From contig CALJOK010000001.1 of the NCBI GenBank assembly GCA_937981555.1, positions 62,001 through 126,000 of the forward strand: a DNA stretch of 64,000 nucleotides, read 5' to 3'. Positions 15,293-25,416 of this stretch are shown one piece after another (positions within the stretch are counted from its first letter, which is position 1; every line of letters begins with the position of its first letter). This DNA comes from an uncultured Saprospiraceae bacterium. GTDB lineage: Bacteria > Bacteroidota > Bacteroidia > Chitinophagales > Saprospiraceae. The translations under genes and the position numbers were made by a program. The notes beneath the pieces are model-generated. The model was not told the origin of the DNA. It worked only from the letters and a program-made list of their open reading frames with translations, and searched no databases.

Positions 15293-15976
15293 TTAGTATT
15301 TAATAGTTGTTGATTTGGACTGAGCAACATTATTTTTCTCTTTTGTTTCTTTTTTGAGAACGATAGAAGTTTGATTTCTGTCCAATTTAAAAATAACATT
15401 ATAAGTTCCATCAGGTTCATTTGATAAGTCAAAGGCAAATTCATTTAATCCAACTTGAAGTGACTTCATTTCATCATAAACGACCTCTCCAAGATTGGTA
15501 GAAAAACGACATTTTAATTCTCCTTCCTTGATTGAATTGATAAAGATTTTATACTGATTATTAGGAAGTTGCTGCTTTTCCATAACTTTAAAATAACTCA
15601 CTATCCTTTTTTCATTTGAAATAATCTCGCTATAACTAGATTCTCCATCTTTAGATATTGGTTTGAGTCTGTAATTAACTTTTTTCAATCCTAATTCATC
15701 ATCTTTAAATTGATATTCATTGATTTCATTTTCATTTTTACCATCAATAGAACCAATGGTCTGGTAATTAACGCCATCAATGGATCTTTCAATAGAAAAT
15801 GATGAGTTGTTTGATTCAGAAAAAGTAGACCAACTTAGAAGAAATCCTTGTCCGTAGTTTTTTACTTGTAAGGTCTTTTCATATTGCACCTGAGACTGAG
15901 ACGTGACAGAGAACAAGATCATAAATAAAAACGAAAGAATTGAAGTTAATTGAGTGATTTTTTTTAACTGTTTCAT
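15293..15976 (-). CDS. small secreted protein with T9SS-cargo linker domain
   Basis: A 227-residue exported protein. Residues 1-29 are a signal peptide ending SVTSQSQ. The body (about 35-120) matches the beta-sandwich domain usually found just before the sorting domain of large T9SS cargo: FLLSWSTFSESNNSSFSIER, then GVNYQTIGSIDG and KVNYRLKPISKDG. A second half (about 130-210) loosely resembles a sorting domain, with a strand-turn pattern ending EPDGTYNVIFKLDRN. It lacks the PNP start and the short basic end, and finishes with a Lys/Ser/Thr-rich tail instead. It may be a periplasmic relic of a larger cargo protein or a free-standing adaptor. Function is unknown. Confidence 0.65.
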   Translation of the reverse strand: MKQLKKITQLTSILSFLFMILFSVTSQSQVQYEKTLQVKNYGQGFLLSWSTFSESNNSSFSIERSIDGVNYQTIGSIDGKNENEINEYQFKDDELGLKKVNYRLKPISKDGESSYSEIISNEKRIVSYFKVMEKQQLPNNQYKIFINSIKEGELKCRFSTNLGEVVYDEMKSLQVGLNEFAFDLSNEPDGTYNVIFKLDRNQTSIVLKKETKEKNNVAQSKSTTIKY

Positions 15977-16597
15977 TTAGTTATTAATTTTAGGTAGAAG
16001 ATTTATTTGAATATATTTTATGTATAAATTATTATTAGTCAGTTAGTTATGTAAAGGTGTGACAATTGAAACTAGAATATTTTTTGAAAAAAAGGGAAGT
16101 ACTAAAAAATATCAGATCCAAGTCTAGTATGAAGGTTGTGTGAAGTATAATATTGAAAGTTTGAGTTAGGCGGGTTAACTAATATAAAGTTATATTATTT
16201 GTGAAGTAGGCTATCCTCTATTTATGAAATAATGTGACAATGTATATTTGAAAAAACAGGAAAATTAAGACTTGGAATAACTAAAAATTAATCAGAATGT
16301 AGATGCAGAAACTTTTGTAGATTTTTAAAGTAAAAGACAAAAGGTTACTGTTTATCGTCATCTATCTATCACACTTTAAATTTTATTGTTGAAGAAATAA
16401 ATTTTATCGTATTTTACGTATCTGAAAAATATGATATACTATGTATCAAAATAAGTATCTCTTTTTTTTAACCAACTTCATCATACATTCATTTCAAATT
16501 GAACTAACCTAGTGTGTTTTTATTAACAAAAATCGAAATTCATCTCGTATTTTGCGAGCAATTTTAAGAAGCACTTTTTTATACAAAAACAATAAAT
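15977..16597. other. 621-base intergenic region between divergent genes
   Basis: It separates a minus-strand secreted-protein gene from the plus-strand metalloprotease gene and should contain both promoters. The sequence is AT-rich. A TATTTTG element near 16549 resembles a Bacteroidota -7 box but is one base short and lacks a clear -33 partner. No ORF, tRNA or clear repeat is seen. Confidence 0.3.
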
Positions 16598-19500
16598 ATG
16601 TACGGATTTACAAAAAGCTTTTCTATTACTATTTTCACTTCTATTTTTGTTGGGATTATGGCAGTTGGATATTTGAAAGTAGCCAATAATTCTAATACTG
16701 CAGAAGAGGTCAACGACCAACAATTTTGCGCGCATGATCATATGTTGCAAAAAGCAATTAATTCAGATCCTGGTCTCAAAACGATAATTGAAAGTCAAGA
16801 TGCACAGGCTTATAATTATATGTCGAGTTCTGCTAATCAAGCAGAAAGTGTTTTAGCAGATTTTACTTTACCCGTAGTTGTTCACGTTGTCCATTCAGGA
16901 GAAACAGTAGGAAGTGGAACAAATATCGATATTGCACAAGTCGAACAAGCTATTCAAGATTTGAATGCTGCGTTTGATGGATCTTTTGGAACGGGAGTAA
17001 ATACAGAAATTGAATTCTGTTTGGCAAAAAATAATCCTGCTGGAGATCCTTCCACAGGGGTAACTCGAGAAGAATCTTCCGAATTGACAAATATGATAGT
17101 TGAGACAGAAGATTTATTGTTAAAAGAAATTGATCGCTGGGATCCAACGAAATATATAAATATTTGGGTAGTAACAGATGTAAGTAGTGATGCCTTAGTA
17201 GGACCATTACGAGCTTATTCTTATATGCCTGCTTTTCATGGGACAGATCGAGATGGGATTGTAATTGAGGCAGAATTTTTCGGAACAACTCCTGAAAATT
17301 CTACCATCCTGGCGCATGAGATGGGGCATTATTTAGGATTGTATCATACGTTCCATGCAGGTTGTGGAAATGATGATTGCTTATTGGATGGAGATAGAGT
17401 TTGTGACACTCCTCCAGATTGGACGATTGCTGAAGCACCATGTGATGTAGATGAAAATAGTTGTTTTACAGATGCAGATGATACAAGTGCGAACAATCCA
17501 TTTACGACAGATGGAAATGATATGCGTGAAAATTATATGGATATAAATCCATTAGAATGTTTGACTGCCTTTACTCAAGGTCAAGGAGATCGGATGACAT
17601 TTTTTATCAATGGACCTAGAGTTAGTTTGACTGGCTCGATAGTTTGTGATACAGATTGTGATATTCCAATTGAAGATTTGTCATTTAATCCAGGAAATGA
17701 TACGACGATTTTTGCAGGAGCACCTCAAGTATTTTTTGCAAGTACATCAACGAATGCGACTACTTTTAGTTGGACATTGAATAGTTTAGAAATAGGAACT
17801 GGTGCAAATTTAGTTTACCAATTTAATACTCCTGGAACTTTCACGTTGACTTTGACGGCTGGAAATGCAGATGCAGATTGTACAGTTGATTATTCTATCG
17901 AAGTGACGGTGGTGGATTGTATTGGAAATTCTCATGTGGATGATGCTACAGGTGTAGATGTATTTATGTGTGGTGATGCTGGCAGTCCATGTCGAACGAT
18001 TCAATATGCTTTGGATAATTCAGTTTGTAGTGGAGATACGATTTTTGTGCATAGTGGAACTTATAGTTTGCCTGGAGCGACTCCTAATTCGACTCCTATA
18101 GCTTTGATTCCAGAAGATTACTCTGTAACATTTTTTGGAGCAGAAGATAATGGAGATGTAATTATTGACGGAGAAAGTTTACGTAGAGCATTTGTGTATG
18201 ATTATTCAGATACAGGATGTCCAACTTCATTAGCTGATAATGGAGTGAATGTATCTCATGCAATCAACTTCGCTAATTTAACGATTCAAAATGGACAGTC
18301 TACAGAAGAACAATGTACGAATGGAAGTTACCTATCAAGTGGTTCTGCAATTCATATGGTAAATGTTGATTCTTCTGCTTTGAATATTTCTGTAGACAAT
18401 TGTCGATTTATCAACAATAATACTTTGGATGACGAGCCATTAAATATAGGTGCCTCTTCTTTTGGAGCAATTTATTTTGATGGAAAAATGGATAACCTAG
18501 TTCCTGTTGGGACGAATGCAAGTTTGACTATTACGGATTCAGAATTTTCTAGCAATCGAGCTGAAAATTTAGCTAATGGAGGAGTTGGAGGAGCCGTCTC
18601 TATTCAGAATGTAAAAACGGTAAATATTTCTGATAGTTATTTTTGTGAAAATAGCGTTTTCAGTACTGCTGCCGATAATGGAGATTTATCATTCGATAGA
18701 AACTCAGGAGGAGCTATTGCCATTTTTGATCGATCAGATGATGTAGGGGTAGACGCTCATAATCATACGATTGACAATTGTTATTTTTTAAATAATTCAG
18801 CTAGTACTACACTTGGAATTGGATTTTTGAATCAATCAGAAGGTGGAGCAATATTCCTTGGAGGAGACCTAGATAATAATACTGCTGTTTCTACTGCTAC
18901 GTTGAATATTAATAATTCTTCATTTTTCAATAATAATATTGAGCCAGGAATTGAGCATTATGATAATTCTACAGGGACAATTGTTGTCAATGGAAATATT
19001 TTAGATAATAATCCATATGCATTTGATTTAGGAAATGATACGACAATTTGTAATATCGATTCAGTAACACTTGGAACAGATATATTAGGTGCTGAATTTT
19101 TATGGAGTACAGGTGCAACGACTTCGATGATTACAGTTGGTGATACTGGAGTTTATGTGTTGACCATTTCGATGGGAGCATGTGAGTTTGTTGATTCTTT
19201 AAAAGTAAGCGAAACTATCTGTGGAGAAATCTGCAACAACGGAATTGATGATGACGGCAATGGATTGATTGATTGTTTTGATCCAGCATGTTGTGGACAA
19301 GATGGTTGTGATTTAGCTTTTTATAATGAGTGTGCAGATGATTGTTTGTTTGTAAATTCAGATAGTGATGTACAGGCGGAACAGAAGTGGCAAAGTAATT
19401 TTGAAACAACATCAGGAACAACTCCGATCACGGCAGATATTGATGGAGATGGAACACCTGAAGTGATCATCGTTAAACGGACTAGTGGATCAGCAAGTGA

Positions 19501-22500
19501 GATTCAAATAATTGACGGATTGACTGGAACATTAGAGTCTAGCATAAATGTATCTACAACAGCTTTTGTAAATGAAACAGGTCTAGCTGTAGCTGATGTG
19601 GACAAAGATGGAACGAGTGAAATCTTTATTGCTCAAAATGGTGTTCTTTTACGATTTGAACATGATGGAACTCAAACAGCGGGATTTGGTTTGCCAGGAT
19701 TTGGAGATAATCTTTCTTCGAAAATTGGTATTGCAGATTTTGATGGAGATGGTTCTTCGGAAGTTTATTTTAATAATAGAATTTTCAACTCAACAAATTT
19801 ATTTGTCTTGGTGGTGCTTCCAATTATTACTTCTCCAGATGCTCAGCAAGCTGTGGCAGTAGATGTTTTGGATGATAACGTTTGTCCAAATTGTGAAGGA
19901 ATGGAATTAGTGATGGGAAATAAAGTTTATGCAGTAGATGTAATTTCTGGGAATGCGACGATAGCGATGGAAGCGGATTTGAGTTTGGAAAATGGAATGG
20001 TCTCGATTGCGGATATTGATAAGGATGGAGATTTAGATGCAGTTGTTTCAGCATTAATTCCATCTAATGTAGGTCTTACACCTAATTTAATTTATGGATG
20101 GGATTTACAGACTAATACCATCTTGGGACAATATGATCCAGGTGATAATGCTTCACAAGCAATGATTGCTGACATTGATGGAGATGATCAATTAGAAATT
20201 GTTTTCCGAACATCAACTGATATCGTTGCGTTGAATCTTGACTTCACCTTATCATGGATGACTCCTTCGGTAGAAAATGCCAATAATTTATCAAGTTTAG
20301 TTTCTTTTGATTTTGATGGAGATGGTGATTTTGAAGTGGTTGGAAGAGGATCAGAAGCATTGGAAATTTTAGATGGAACTAATGGTAATATTTTATCTAC
20401 GTCTCCAATTTTTTCAAATTCTAAAGTAGAATCTCCTGTTATTGTAGATGTGGATGGAGATGGCTTGACTGAGATTTTAGTAGTAGGAGCTTCTACTCAA
20501 GCTAATGCTAATAACGATATTGGTTTTCTTCGTGCATATGAATCAAGTACTTTTTCATGGCAAAGCACTCGCCAAGTTTGGAATCAAAATGCCTACTTCA
20601 ATGTAAATATCAAAGATGATTTAAGCATTCCAATTGTTCAACAACAACATCACATTGTAGGTAATGACGTAGTTTTAAATAACTTTTTAACTCAGCATGG
20701 TCAACAATTAGGAGCAGATGCCTCAATCGCAAGTGTCGATGTACAATGTGCTTTGAATGAATTGATCGTTACTTTGGAAGTATGTAACACAGGTGATAAT
20801 GTTTTGTCATACACCACTCCAATTACTTTTTATACAAGTGATCCAACTGCAGGAGCTACGACTGCTCTTGACTCAGAAGTACTAGGTGTGACTGTTGGCA
20901 TTGACAGTTGTACTATTGTAGAATATACAATTCCAGCACAATATGATGACCCTGTTTTTGTAGTGATCAATGATGATAACACGACAAATACACCTTATAA
21001 TTTTAATACGGATTTTCCAAATACAAATATTGGAGAATGTGATTACTCTAATAATATGATTCAATTTACAGAAGTGCCAGAGCCTTATGAATTGGATTTA
21101 GGAGGTACGATTACTATATGTGATAATGCTTCGCTTGAGTTAAATGCGACTACTCATTTCGTGAGTTACGAATGGCAAGATGGAACAACAGATTCTACTT
21201 TTACAGTTTGGGACGGAGGAATGTACACAGTAACCGTTATTGATTCATGTGGTGGTGTTCAAACTGATATGGTTCAAATTATCGTTGATCAAAATACAGT
21301 CAATATGACGATGCCTGAAGTGGCAGTCGTTTGTCCAACGCAAGATACCTCCTTTACAGTAATGGGAAATTTTGATACATATCAATGGCAAACCATTGAT
21401 GGAGGTGATGACTTTTTGGATTGTACTACTTGCCAAACGGTAAATATTATTAATCCGGATGAGGAAGTAATGTATGTCGTTACAGCAAGTAATTCATTGA
21501 CAGGTTGTTATAGTGTGGATACGGTGTCCTTAGTTTTTACCTCAATTTCTACTTCAGGTGATACCTTAGTTTGTGCAGGAGAATCTGTGATGATCCATGG
21601 AGATATGATTTCAGCTCCAGGGACTTACTCAGAAACATTTACCTCAATCTTGGGATGTGATTCTACGAGTGCGATTACTTTAAATAACTATCCAGCAGCA
21701 ACTTTGAGTTTCCAGACTACACCAACTTGTCCAAGTGGAAGTGAAGGTTCGGTTTCTGTTTTTGTTGATCCAGGAGGAGCAACTAATTATGAATGGAGTG
21801 TTGCAGGAACAGGAAATGTACCGATGGTAAATAATCTACCAGCTGGAATTTATACGGTAACTGTAACTGATAATAATACTTGTACCTCTACTGGAAGTGT
21901 AGAAGTAGTGGAAGAAAATATAGTTACAGTCATGACAGATTTTATTGCACCAACATGTGAGGTGGGAAATGATGGAGAGCTTTCAATCACTAATGGTCAA
22001 GCAGGTTGGATGTATAGTGTAGAAGGTGTAAATGGTGGCGCATTTCAAACTGATCCAATTTTTACAGGACTTTCTGCAGGAAATTATATTATTACAATTC
22101 AAGATGGAGATTGTATTTATACTGACTCATCTGGAATAGTAGAAGATCCATTTGGGATACAGGTTGCAAATTTCCCTAGTGATGTAACTATTAATTATCC
22201 AGATTCTTTTCAAGTACCAGATTTGTTGATTGTATCTACTAATCCGGTAGCAAGTACAGTCTGGTCTCCGTCAACAGGATTGAGTTGTACGGAATGTGAA
22301 AGCCCGATGGCATTGCCCTTACAATCATCAACAGAATATACGTTTACAGTAACAGACGAAGAAGGTTGTAGCAAAGATTGGAGTTTTACATTAACAGTAA
22401 TTCTACCATGTGATCCAGAAAATGTAATAATTCCAAATGCCTTTACTCCAGACGGAGATGGTTTGAATGATACCTTTAGCGCGGTCACAGAGGAAGGCAT

Positions 22501-22702
22501 AGAAGAAGTTTTTGAAATAAAGATTTTCAATCGATGGGGAAATCCAGTTTACTCTTCTGATACAGGCGAACCTTGGGATGGAATGGATGGAGACAAACCT
22601 GCACCTATGGATGTCTATGTTTATGTTATGACGTTAGGTTGCGAGATTGGTGGTTTAAATGAAAGAGTCACTCGATCAGGTGAAGTAACCCTAATTCGAT
22701 AA
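16598..22702 (+). CDS. giant pappalysin-like metalloprotease with T9SS type B domain
   Basis: A 2034-residue exported multidomain protein. A hydrophobic segment (about 8-26) serves as signal. The zinc protease domain (about 90-345) has HEMGHYLGLYH starting at His240, the HExxHxxGxxH motif of metzincins, and the Met-turn NYMDINPLECLTAFTQGQ typical of the M43 pappalysin family. Then come a PKD-like domain (about 363-440), a right-handed beta-helix/choice-of-anchor region (about 445-800), a Dx(D/N)xDG-bearing FG-GAP/VCBS-like propeller (about 920-1330), further Ig/CARDB-like beta domains, an SprB-like unit (about 1700-1770), and a type B (gliding-motility-associated) sorting domain from about 1944: NAFTPDGDGLNDTF, KIFNRWGNPVYSS. 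A surface protease acting on host, prey or matrix proteins is inferred. A strong terminator follows. Confidence 0.9.
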   Translation: MYGFTKSFSITIFTSIFVGIMAVGYLKVANNSNTAEEVNDQQFCAHDHMLQKAINSDPGLKTIIESQDAQAYNYMSSSANQAESVLADFTLPVVVHVVHSGETVGSGTNIDIAQVEQAIQDLNAAFDGSFGTGVNTEIEFCLAKNNPAGDPSTGVTREESSELTNMIVETEDLLLKEIDRWDPTKYINIWVVTDVSSDALVGPLRAYSYMPAFHGTDRDGIVIEAEFFGTTPENSTILAHEMGHYLGLYHTFHAGCGNDDCLLDGDRVCDTPPDWTIAEAPCDVDENSCFTDADDTSANNPFTTDGNDMRENYMDINPLECLTAFTQGQGDRMTFFINGPRVSLTGSIVCDTDCDIPIEDLSFNPGNDTTIFAGAPQVFFASTSTNATTFSWTLNSLEIGTGANLVYQFNTPGTFTLTLTAGNADADCTVDYSIEVTVVDCIGNSHVDDATGVDVFMCGDAGSPCRTIQYALDNSVCSGDTIFVHSGTYSLPGATPNSTPIALIPEDYSVTFFGAEDNGDVIIDGESLRRAFVYDYSDTGCPTSLADNGVNVSHAINFANLTIQNGQSTEEQCTNGSYLSSGSAIHMVNVDSSALNISVDNCRFINNNTLDDEPLNIGASSFGAIYFDGKMDNLVPVGTNASLTITDSEFSSNRAENLANGGVGGAVSIQNVKTVNISDSYFCENSVFSTAADNGDLSFDRNSGGAIAIFDRSDDVGVDAHNHTIDNCYFLNNSASTTLGIGFLNQSEGGAIFLGGDLDNNTAVSTATLNINNSSFFNNNIEPGIEHYDNSTGTIVVNGNILDNNPYAFDLGNDTTICNIDSVTLGTDILGAEFLWSTGATTSMITVGDTGVYVLTISMGACEFVDSLKVSETICGEICNNGIDDDGNGLIDCFDPACCGQDGCDLAFYNECADDCLFVNSDSDVQAEQKWQSNFETTSGTTPITADIDGDGTPEVIIVKRTSGSASEIQIIDGLTGTLESSINVSTTAFVNETGLAVADVDKDGTSEIFIAQNGVLLRFEHDGTQTAGFGLPGFGDNLSSKIGIADFDGDGSSEVYFNNRIFNSTNLFVLVVLPIITSPDAQQAVAVDVLDDNVCPNCEGMELVMGNKVYAVDVISGNATIAMEADLSLENGMVSIADIDKDGDLDAVVSALIPSNVGLTPNLIYGWDLQTNTILGQYDPGDNASQAMIADIDGDDQLEIVFRTSTDIVALNLDFTLSWMTPSVENANNLSSLVSFDFDGDGDFEVVGRGSEALEILDGTNGNILSTSPIFSNSKVESPVIVDVDGDGLTEILVVGASTQANANNDIGFLRAYESSTFSWQSTRQVWNQNAYFNVNIKDDLSIPIVQQQHHIVGNDVVLNNFLTQHGQQLGADASIASVDVQCALNELIVTLEVCNTGDNVLSYTTPITFYTSDPTAGATTALDSEVLGVTVGIDSCTIVEYTIPAQYDDPVFVVINDDNTTNTPYNFNTDFPNTNIGECDYSNNMIQFTEVPEPYELDLGGTITICDNASLELNATTHFVSYEWQDGTTDSTFTVWDGGMYTVTVIDSCGGVQTDMVQIIVDQNTVNMTMPEVAVVCPTQDTSFTVMGNFDTYQWQTIDGGDDFLDCTTCQTVNIINPDEEVMYVVTASNSLTGCYSVDTVSLVFTSISTSGDTLVCAGESVMIHGDMISAPGTYSETFTSILGCDSTSAITLNNYPAATLSFQTTPTCPSGSEGSVSVFVDPGGATNYEWSVAGTGNVPMVNNLPAGIYTVTVTDNNTCTSTGSVEVVEENIVTVMTDFIAPTCEVGNDGELSITNGQAGWMYSVEGVNGGAFQTDPIFTGLSAGNYIITIQDGDCIYTDSSGIVEDPFGIQVANFPSDVTINYPDSFQVPDLLIVSTNPVASTVWSPSTGLSCTECESPMALPLQSSTEYTFTVTDEEGCSKDWSFTLTVILPCDPENVIIPNAFTPDGDGLNDTFSAVTEEGIEEVFEIKIFNRWGNPVYSSDTGEPWDGMDGDKPAPMDVYVYVMTLGCEIGGLNERVTRSGEVTLIR

Positions 22703-22727
22703 GGTCTAATTTCTTTTTTATAAAAAT

Positions 22728-22767
22728 AAAATCCCTCCAGCGAGTTTTCGTTGGAGGGATTTTTTTA
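22728..22767 (+). terminator. intrinsic terminator after the metalloprotease gene
   Basis: A stem of AAAATCCCTCCAGCGA paired with TCGTTGGAGGGATTTT, with a small loop and a following T-run, about 25 bases after the stop. It is nearly the same in sequence as the terminator at 25417, so the two are related. Confidence 0.9.
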
Positions 22768-22808
22768 TATTTAAATTCCAAATTACTAACCACTTTAAAG
22801 AATTTAAT

Positions 22809-23282
22809 GTGAAAGAAATAACGGTCAAAAAAGGGCAAATCCTTCAACGAACTGGAGACCTTAATAACAAGGCCTATATTGTTAAGTCAGGTTTACTTCG
22901 CTCTTATTCCATAGATGAAAAAGGGAAAGAACATATTTTCATGTTTGGCCCAGAAGGATGGATTATTTCAGATTATCTTCCAGTAGGACAGCCTTGTGAT
23001 TTATTTATTGATGTGATAGAAGATTCAACTATTATTGTAATAGAAAAAACTTACGAAGAAATTAAAAAAGCTGAAGTTGAAAAATTGTTTAGAAGAATAA
23101 GTGTTCTCCAAAAAAGAGTAATTATGTTAATGAGTTCATCTGCCATTGAACGTTATGAACATTTTATAGAGACTTATCCACAAATTGTTCAAAGAGTTCC
23201 TCAACGAATGATTGCTTCCTACCTTGGTATCACACCTGAAGCTTTGAGTAAAGTAAAAGGAGAGAGGATTACCAAAAAATAA
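22809..23282 (+). CDS. Crp/Fnr-family transcriptional regulator
   Basis: A 157-residue regulator starting at a GTG codon; the overlapping ATG two bases earlier leads straight to a stop in its own frame. Residues about 5-100 form a cyclic-nucleotide-binding-like beta roll: KKGQILQRTGDLNNKAYIVK, GLLRSYSIDEKGKEHIFMFG and EGWIISDY. The C-terminal helix-turn-helix is short: PQRMIASYLGITPEALSKVKGER. This is typical for Bacteroidota members of the family, which mostly lack the cAMP-contacting residues. It lies directly upstream of the FMN reductase/DoxX/monooxygenase genes and is the obvious candidate to control them, though a 165-base gap shows it is probably a separate transcript. The effector is unknown. 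Confidence 0.88.
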   Translation: MKEITVKKGQILQRTGDLNNKAYIVKSGLLRSYSIDEKGKEHIFMFGPEGWIISDYLPVGQPCDLFIDVIEDSTIIVIEKTYEEIKKAEVEKLFRRISVLQKRVIMLMSSSAIERYEHFIETYPQIVQRVPQRMIASYLGITPEALSKVKGERITKK

Positions 23283-23446
23283 TTCCTTTTCGTAGCAGTT
23301 GTTGGAGCTTATATTCTTAAACAACTTCTTAATATAGATTAATGCTTGCCCGTAACCTGTACCCTAAATTTGTGCTATTACTATTTTGGATCAAATACTT
23401 AGATCTAAAATAAATCACATTTTCTTAATTCAATGAATTTACAATT

Positions 23447-23980
23447 ATGAAAAAGATATTAGCCTTCGGTGCAAGCAATAGCAAAGAATCAATCAATAAA
23501 ACCTTTGCTACTTTTGTTGCCAATCAAATAGAAGATGCTACAATAACTGTAGCAGATTTAAATGAGTTAGAATTACCTATTTACAGTCCTGACTTGGAAG
23601 CTGAAATTGGGATTCCTGAAAATGCTCATAAGTTCAGAACATTAATTGAAGAGTCAGATGGGATTGTTATTTCCTTGGCTGAATACAACGGAATGATTAC
23701 TACTGCCTTTAAAAATCTTTGGGATTGGACGTCTAGAGTAGATATGAAAATCTGGAAAAATAAACCCATGTTTTTGATGGCTGCTTCGCCAGGAGGAAGA
23801 GGTGGTGCGAATGCATTAAAAGTTACGAAGGAATTACTACCTCATTTTGGAGGGAATGTAATTACTGATTTTTCATTACCTTCCTTTTTTCAAAATTTCT
23901 CAGAAGAGGGAATCAAAGACGAAACTTTAAACAACGATCTTAATCATAAAATCAATTTATTTCAAAATTCTTTAAATTAA
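23447..23980 (+). CDS. NADPH-dependent FMN reductase family protein
   Basis: A 177-residue flavodoxin-fold protein. The N-terminus MKKILAFGASNSKESINKTF supplies the phosphate loop that binds FMN. The middle contains SLAEYNGMITTAFKNLWDW, close to the PEYNxxxP-type loop of NADPH-dependent FMN/azo/chromate reductases, and MFLMAASPGGRGGANAL, another FMN contact. Its length fits the family. It is the first gene of a tight operon with a DoxX-like membrane protein five bases downstream and a luciferase-like monooxygenase. Such reductases can provide reduced FMN to flavin monooxygenases, a natural partnership here. A candidate -7 element (TAAATTTG) lies at 23365-23372, but its -33 partner is poorly spaced. 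Confidence 0.87.
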   Translation: MKKILAFGASNSKESINKTFATFVANQIEDATITVADLNELELPIYSPDLEAEIGIPENAHKFRTLIEESDGIVISLAEYNGMITTAFKNLWDWTSRVDMKIWKNKPMFLMAASPGGRGGANALKVTKELLPHFGGNVITDFSLPSFFQNFSEEGIKDETLNNDLNHKINLFQNSLN

Positions 23981-23985
23981 AAATA

Positions 23986-24342
23986 ATGAAAAGTCAAAAG
24001 TATATCTATTGGGCAAGTACTGGATTATTTACAGTTATGATGTTATTCTCTGCTGGGATGTATATTTTCAATCATGCAGAAATTGTACAAGCGTTTGAAA
24101 AATTAGGACATCCAACTTATATCGTTTATCCTTTAGCCATTGCAAAATTATTAGGCTTAGTTGCTATCTGGACTAAGCTATCCACAACATTAACAGAGTG
24201 GGCCTACGCAGGTTTTTTCTTTAATGCGGTATTGGCATTTTTTGCTCATTACATGATAGGTGATGGAGAGTTTGCACCTGCACTTGTTGCAATTATTTTA
24301 GTCTTGACCTCCTATTATTTTTATAAAAAATTAAATGGCTAA
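23986..24342 (+). CDS. DoxX-like family membrane protein
   Basis: A 118-residue protein with four hydrophobic helices and little else, matching the DoxX-like family (SAGMYIFNHAEIVQAFEKLG, then HPTYIVYPLAIAKLLGLVAI and EWAYAGFFFNAVLAFFAHY). DoxX-like proteins are small quinone- or redox-linked membrane proteins whose exact role is usually unknown. The start is five bases after the FMN reductase stop, and the end overlaps the next gene by eight bases. The three genes are therefore almost certainly one mRNA. A role in passing electrons or sensing redox state for the flavin enzymes beside it is inference. Confidence 0.85.
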   Translation: MKSQKYIYWASTGLFTVMMLFSAGMYIFNHAEIVQAFEKLGHPTYIVYPLAIAKLLGLVAIWTKLSTTLTEWAYAGFFFNAVLAFFAHYMIGDGEFAPALVAIILVLTSYYFYKKLNG

Positions 24343-25384
24343 AACTGAAAAAGAAAACTTTATGGAAATAGGAATTGATAGTTTTGCAGCTTCTCCAAAA
24401 AATCTTGACGTAACCACGGCTCAGGATAATGCAAAAGCAATGTCGGAATTATTGGAAAGGATTGAGTTAGCAGATCAAGTTGGTTTGGATGTATTTGGAA
24501 TTGGAGAACATTATCGAAAAGAATTTTTGGACTCTGCACCTGCTATGATTTTAGCTGCGGCAGCTGCTCGAACTAAAAATATTCGACTCACAAGTGCGGT
24601 GACTGTTTTAAGTGCAGCTGATCCAGTTCGAGTATTTCAAAATTTTTCTACGCTAGATTTAATTTCAAATGGGCGGGCAGAAATAGTTGCTGGACGAGGA
24701 TCGTTTACCGAATCATTTCCTTTGTTTGGTTTTAATCTTCAAGATTATGATGCTTTATTTTCTGAGAAATTAGCACTTCTTTTAGCTATTCGAGAAAATG
24801 AAACCGTCAATTGGTCTGGAAAATTTCGAACGCCACTTCACGACCAAGCCATCTATCCAAGACCTGTGCAAAAACAGTTACCCATCTGGTTGGGAGTTGG
24901 TGGAACGCCTGCTTCATTTGTTCGAGCGGGAACATTAGGTTTGCCATTAATGGTTGCAGTTATTGGTGGAGAGACTCATCGATTTCGACCTTTAGTTGAT
25001 TTGTATCGGCAAGCTGGAGCAAAGGCAGGATTTGCGCCTGACCAATTAAAAGTAGGTTTACATTCCTTTGGTTATGCCGCAAATACCAAAGAAGAAGCCA
25101 TTGATAATTTTTATCCTGGCTATGAAAAAATGATGAACAATGTTGGAAAAGAACGAGGATGGCCACCAATGAGTAGAACAAATTTTGAAGCTCAAATTGG
25201 AGAATTAGGAGCAATCGTTATTGGAAGTCCGGAAGAAGTTGCAGAAAAAATACTTCGTCATAGTGAAGCATTGGGTGGTATTTCAAGGTTTAGTTTTCAA
25301 ATGGATGTCGGTTTATCTCATGCTCAATTACTAGATTCGATTCAATTAATTGGAACGCAAGTTTCTCCTTTGGTCAATCAATAA
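24335..25384 (+). CDS. LLM-class flavin-dependent monooxygenase
   Basis: A 349-residue luciferase-like (bacterial luciferase superfamily) TIM-barrel enzyme that would use reduced FMN and O2. Visible family features are IELADQVGLDVFGIGEHYRK near residue 45, AAARTKNIRLTSAVTVLSAA near 85, DLISNGRAEIVAGRGSF near 110, and IWLGVGGTPASFVRAG near 185. The C-terminal part includes VIGSPEEVAEKILRHSEALG. The annotated start overlaps the DoxX gene by eight bases. A second in-frame Met at residue 10 (MEIGIDSF, position 24362) matches the usual family start better. It closes a three-gene flavin operon. The substrate is unknown; alkane, aldehyde or sulfonate-type oxidation are all possible for this class. 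Confidence 0.9.
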   Translation: MAKTEKENFMEIGIDSFAASPKNLDVTTAQDNAKAMSELLERIELADQVGLDVFGIGEHYRKEFLDSAPAMILAAAAARTKNIRLTSAVTVLSAADPVRVFQNFSTLDLISNGRAEIVAGRGSFTESFPLFGFNLQDYDALFSEKLALLLAIRENETVNWSGKFRTPLHDQAIYPRPVQKQLPIWLGVGGTPASFVRAGTLGLPLMVAVIGGETHRFRPLVDLYRQAGAKAGFAPDQLKVGLHSFGYAANTKEEAIDNFYPGYEKMMNNVGKERGWPPMSRTNFEAQIGELGAIVIGSPEEVAEKILRHSEALGGISRFSFQMDVGLSHAQLLDSIQLIGTQVSPLVNQ

Positions 25385-25416
25385 TAAGTTCTTGGTCAAA
25401 AGAATCTAGTAGTATT

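Noticed and set aside
16950-17288. 112-codon minus-strand ORF inside the metalloprotease gene
   Set aside because: It lies opposite the conserved catalytic domain and its Leu/His-rich translation is typical of an antisense frame.
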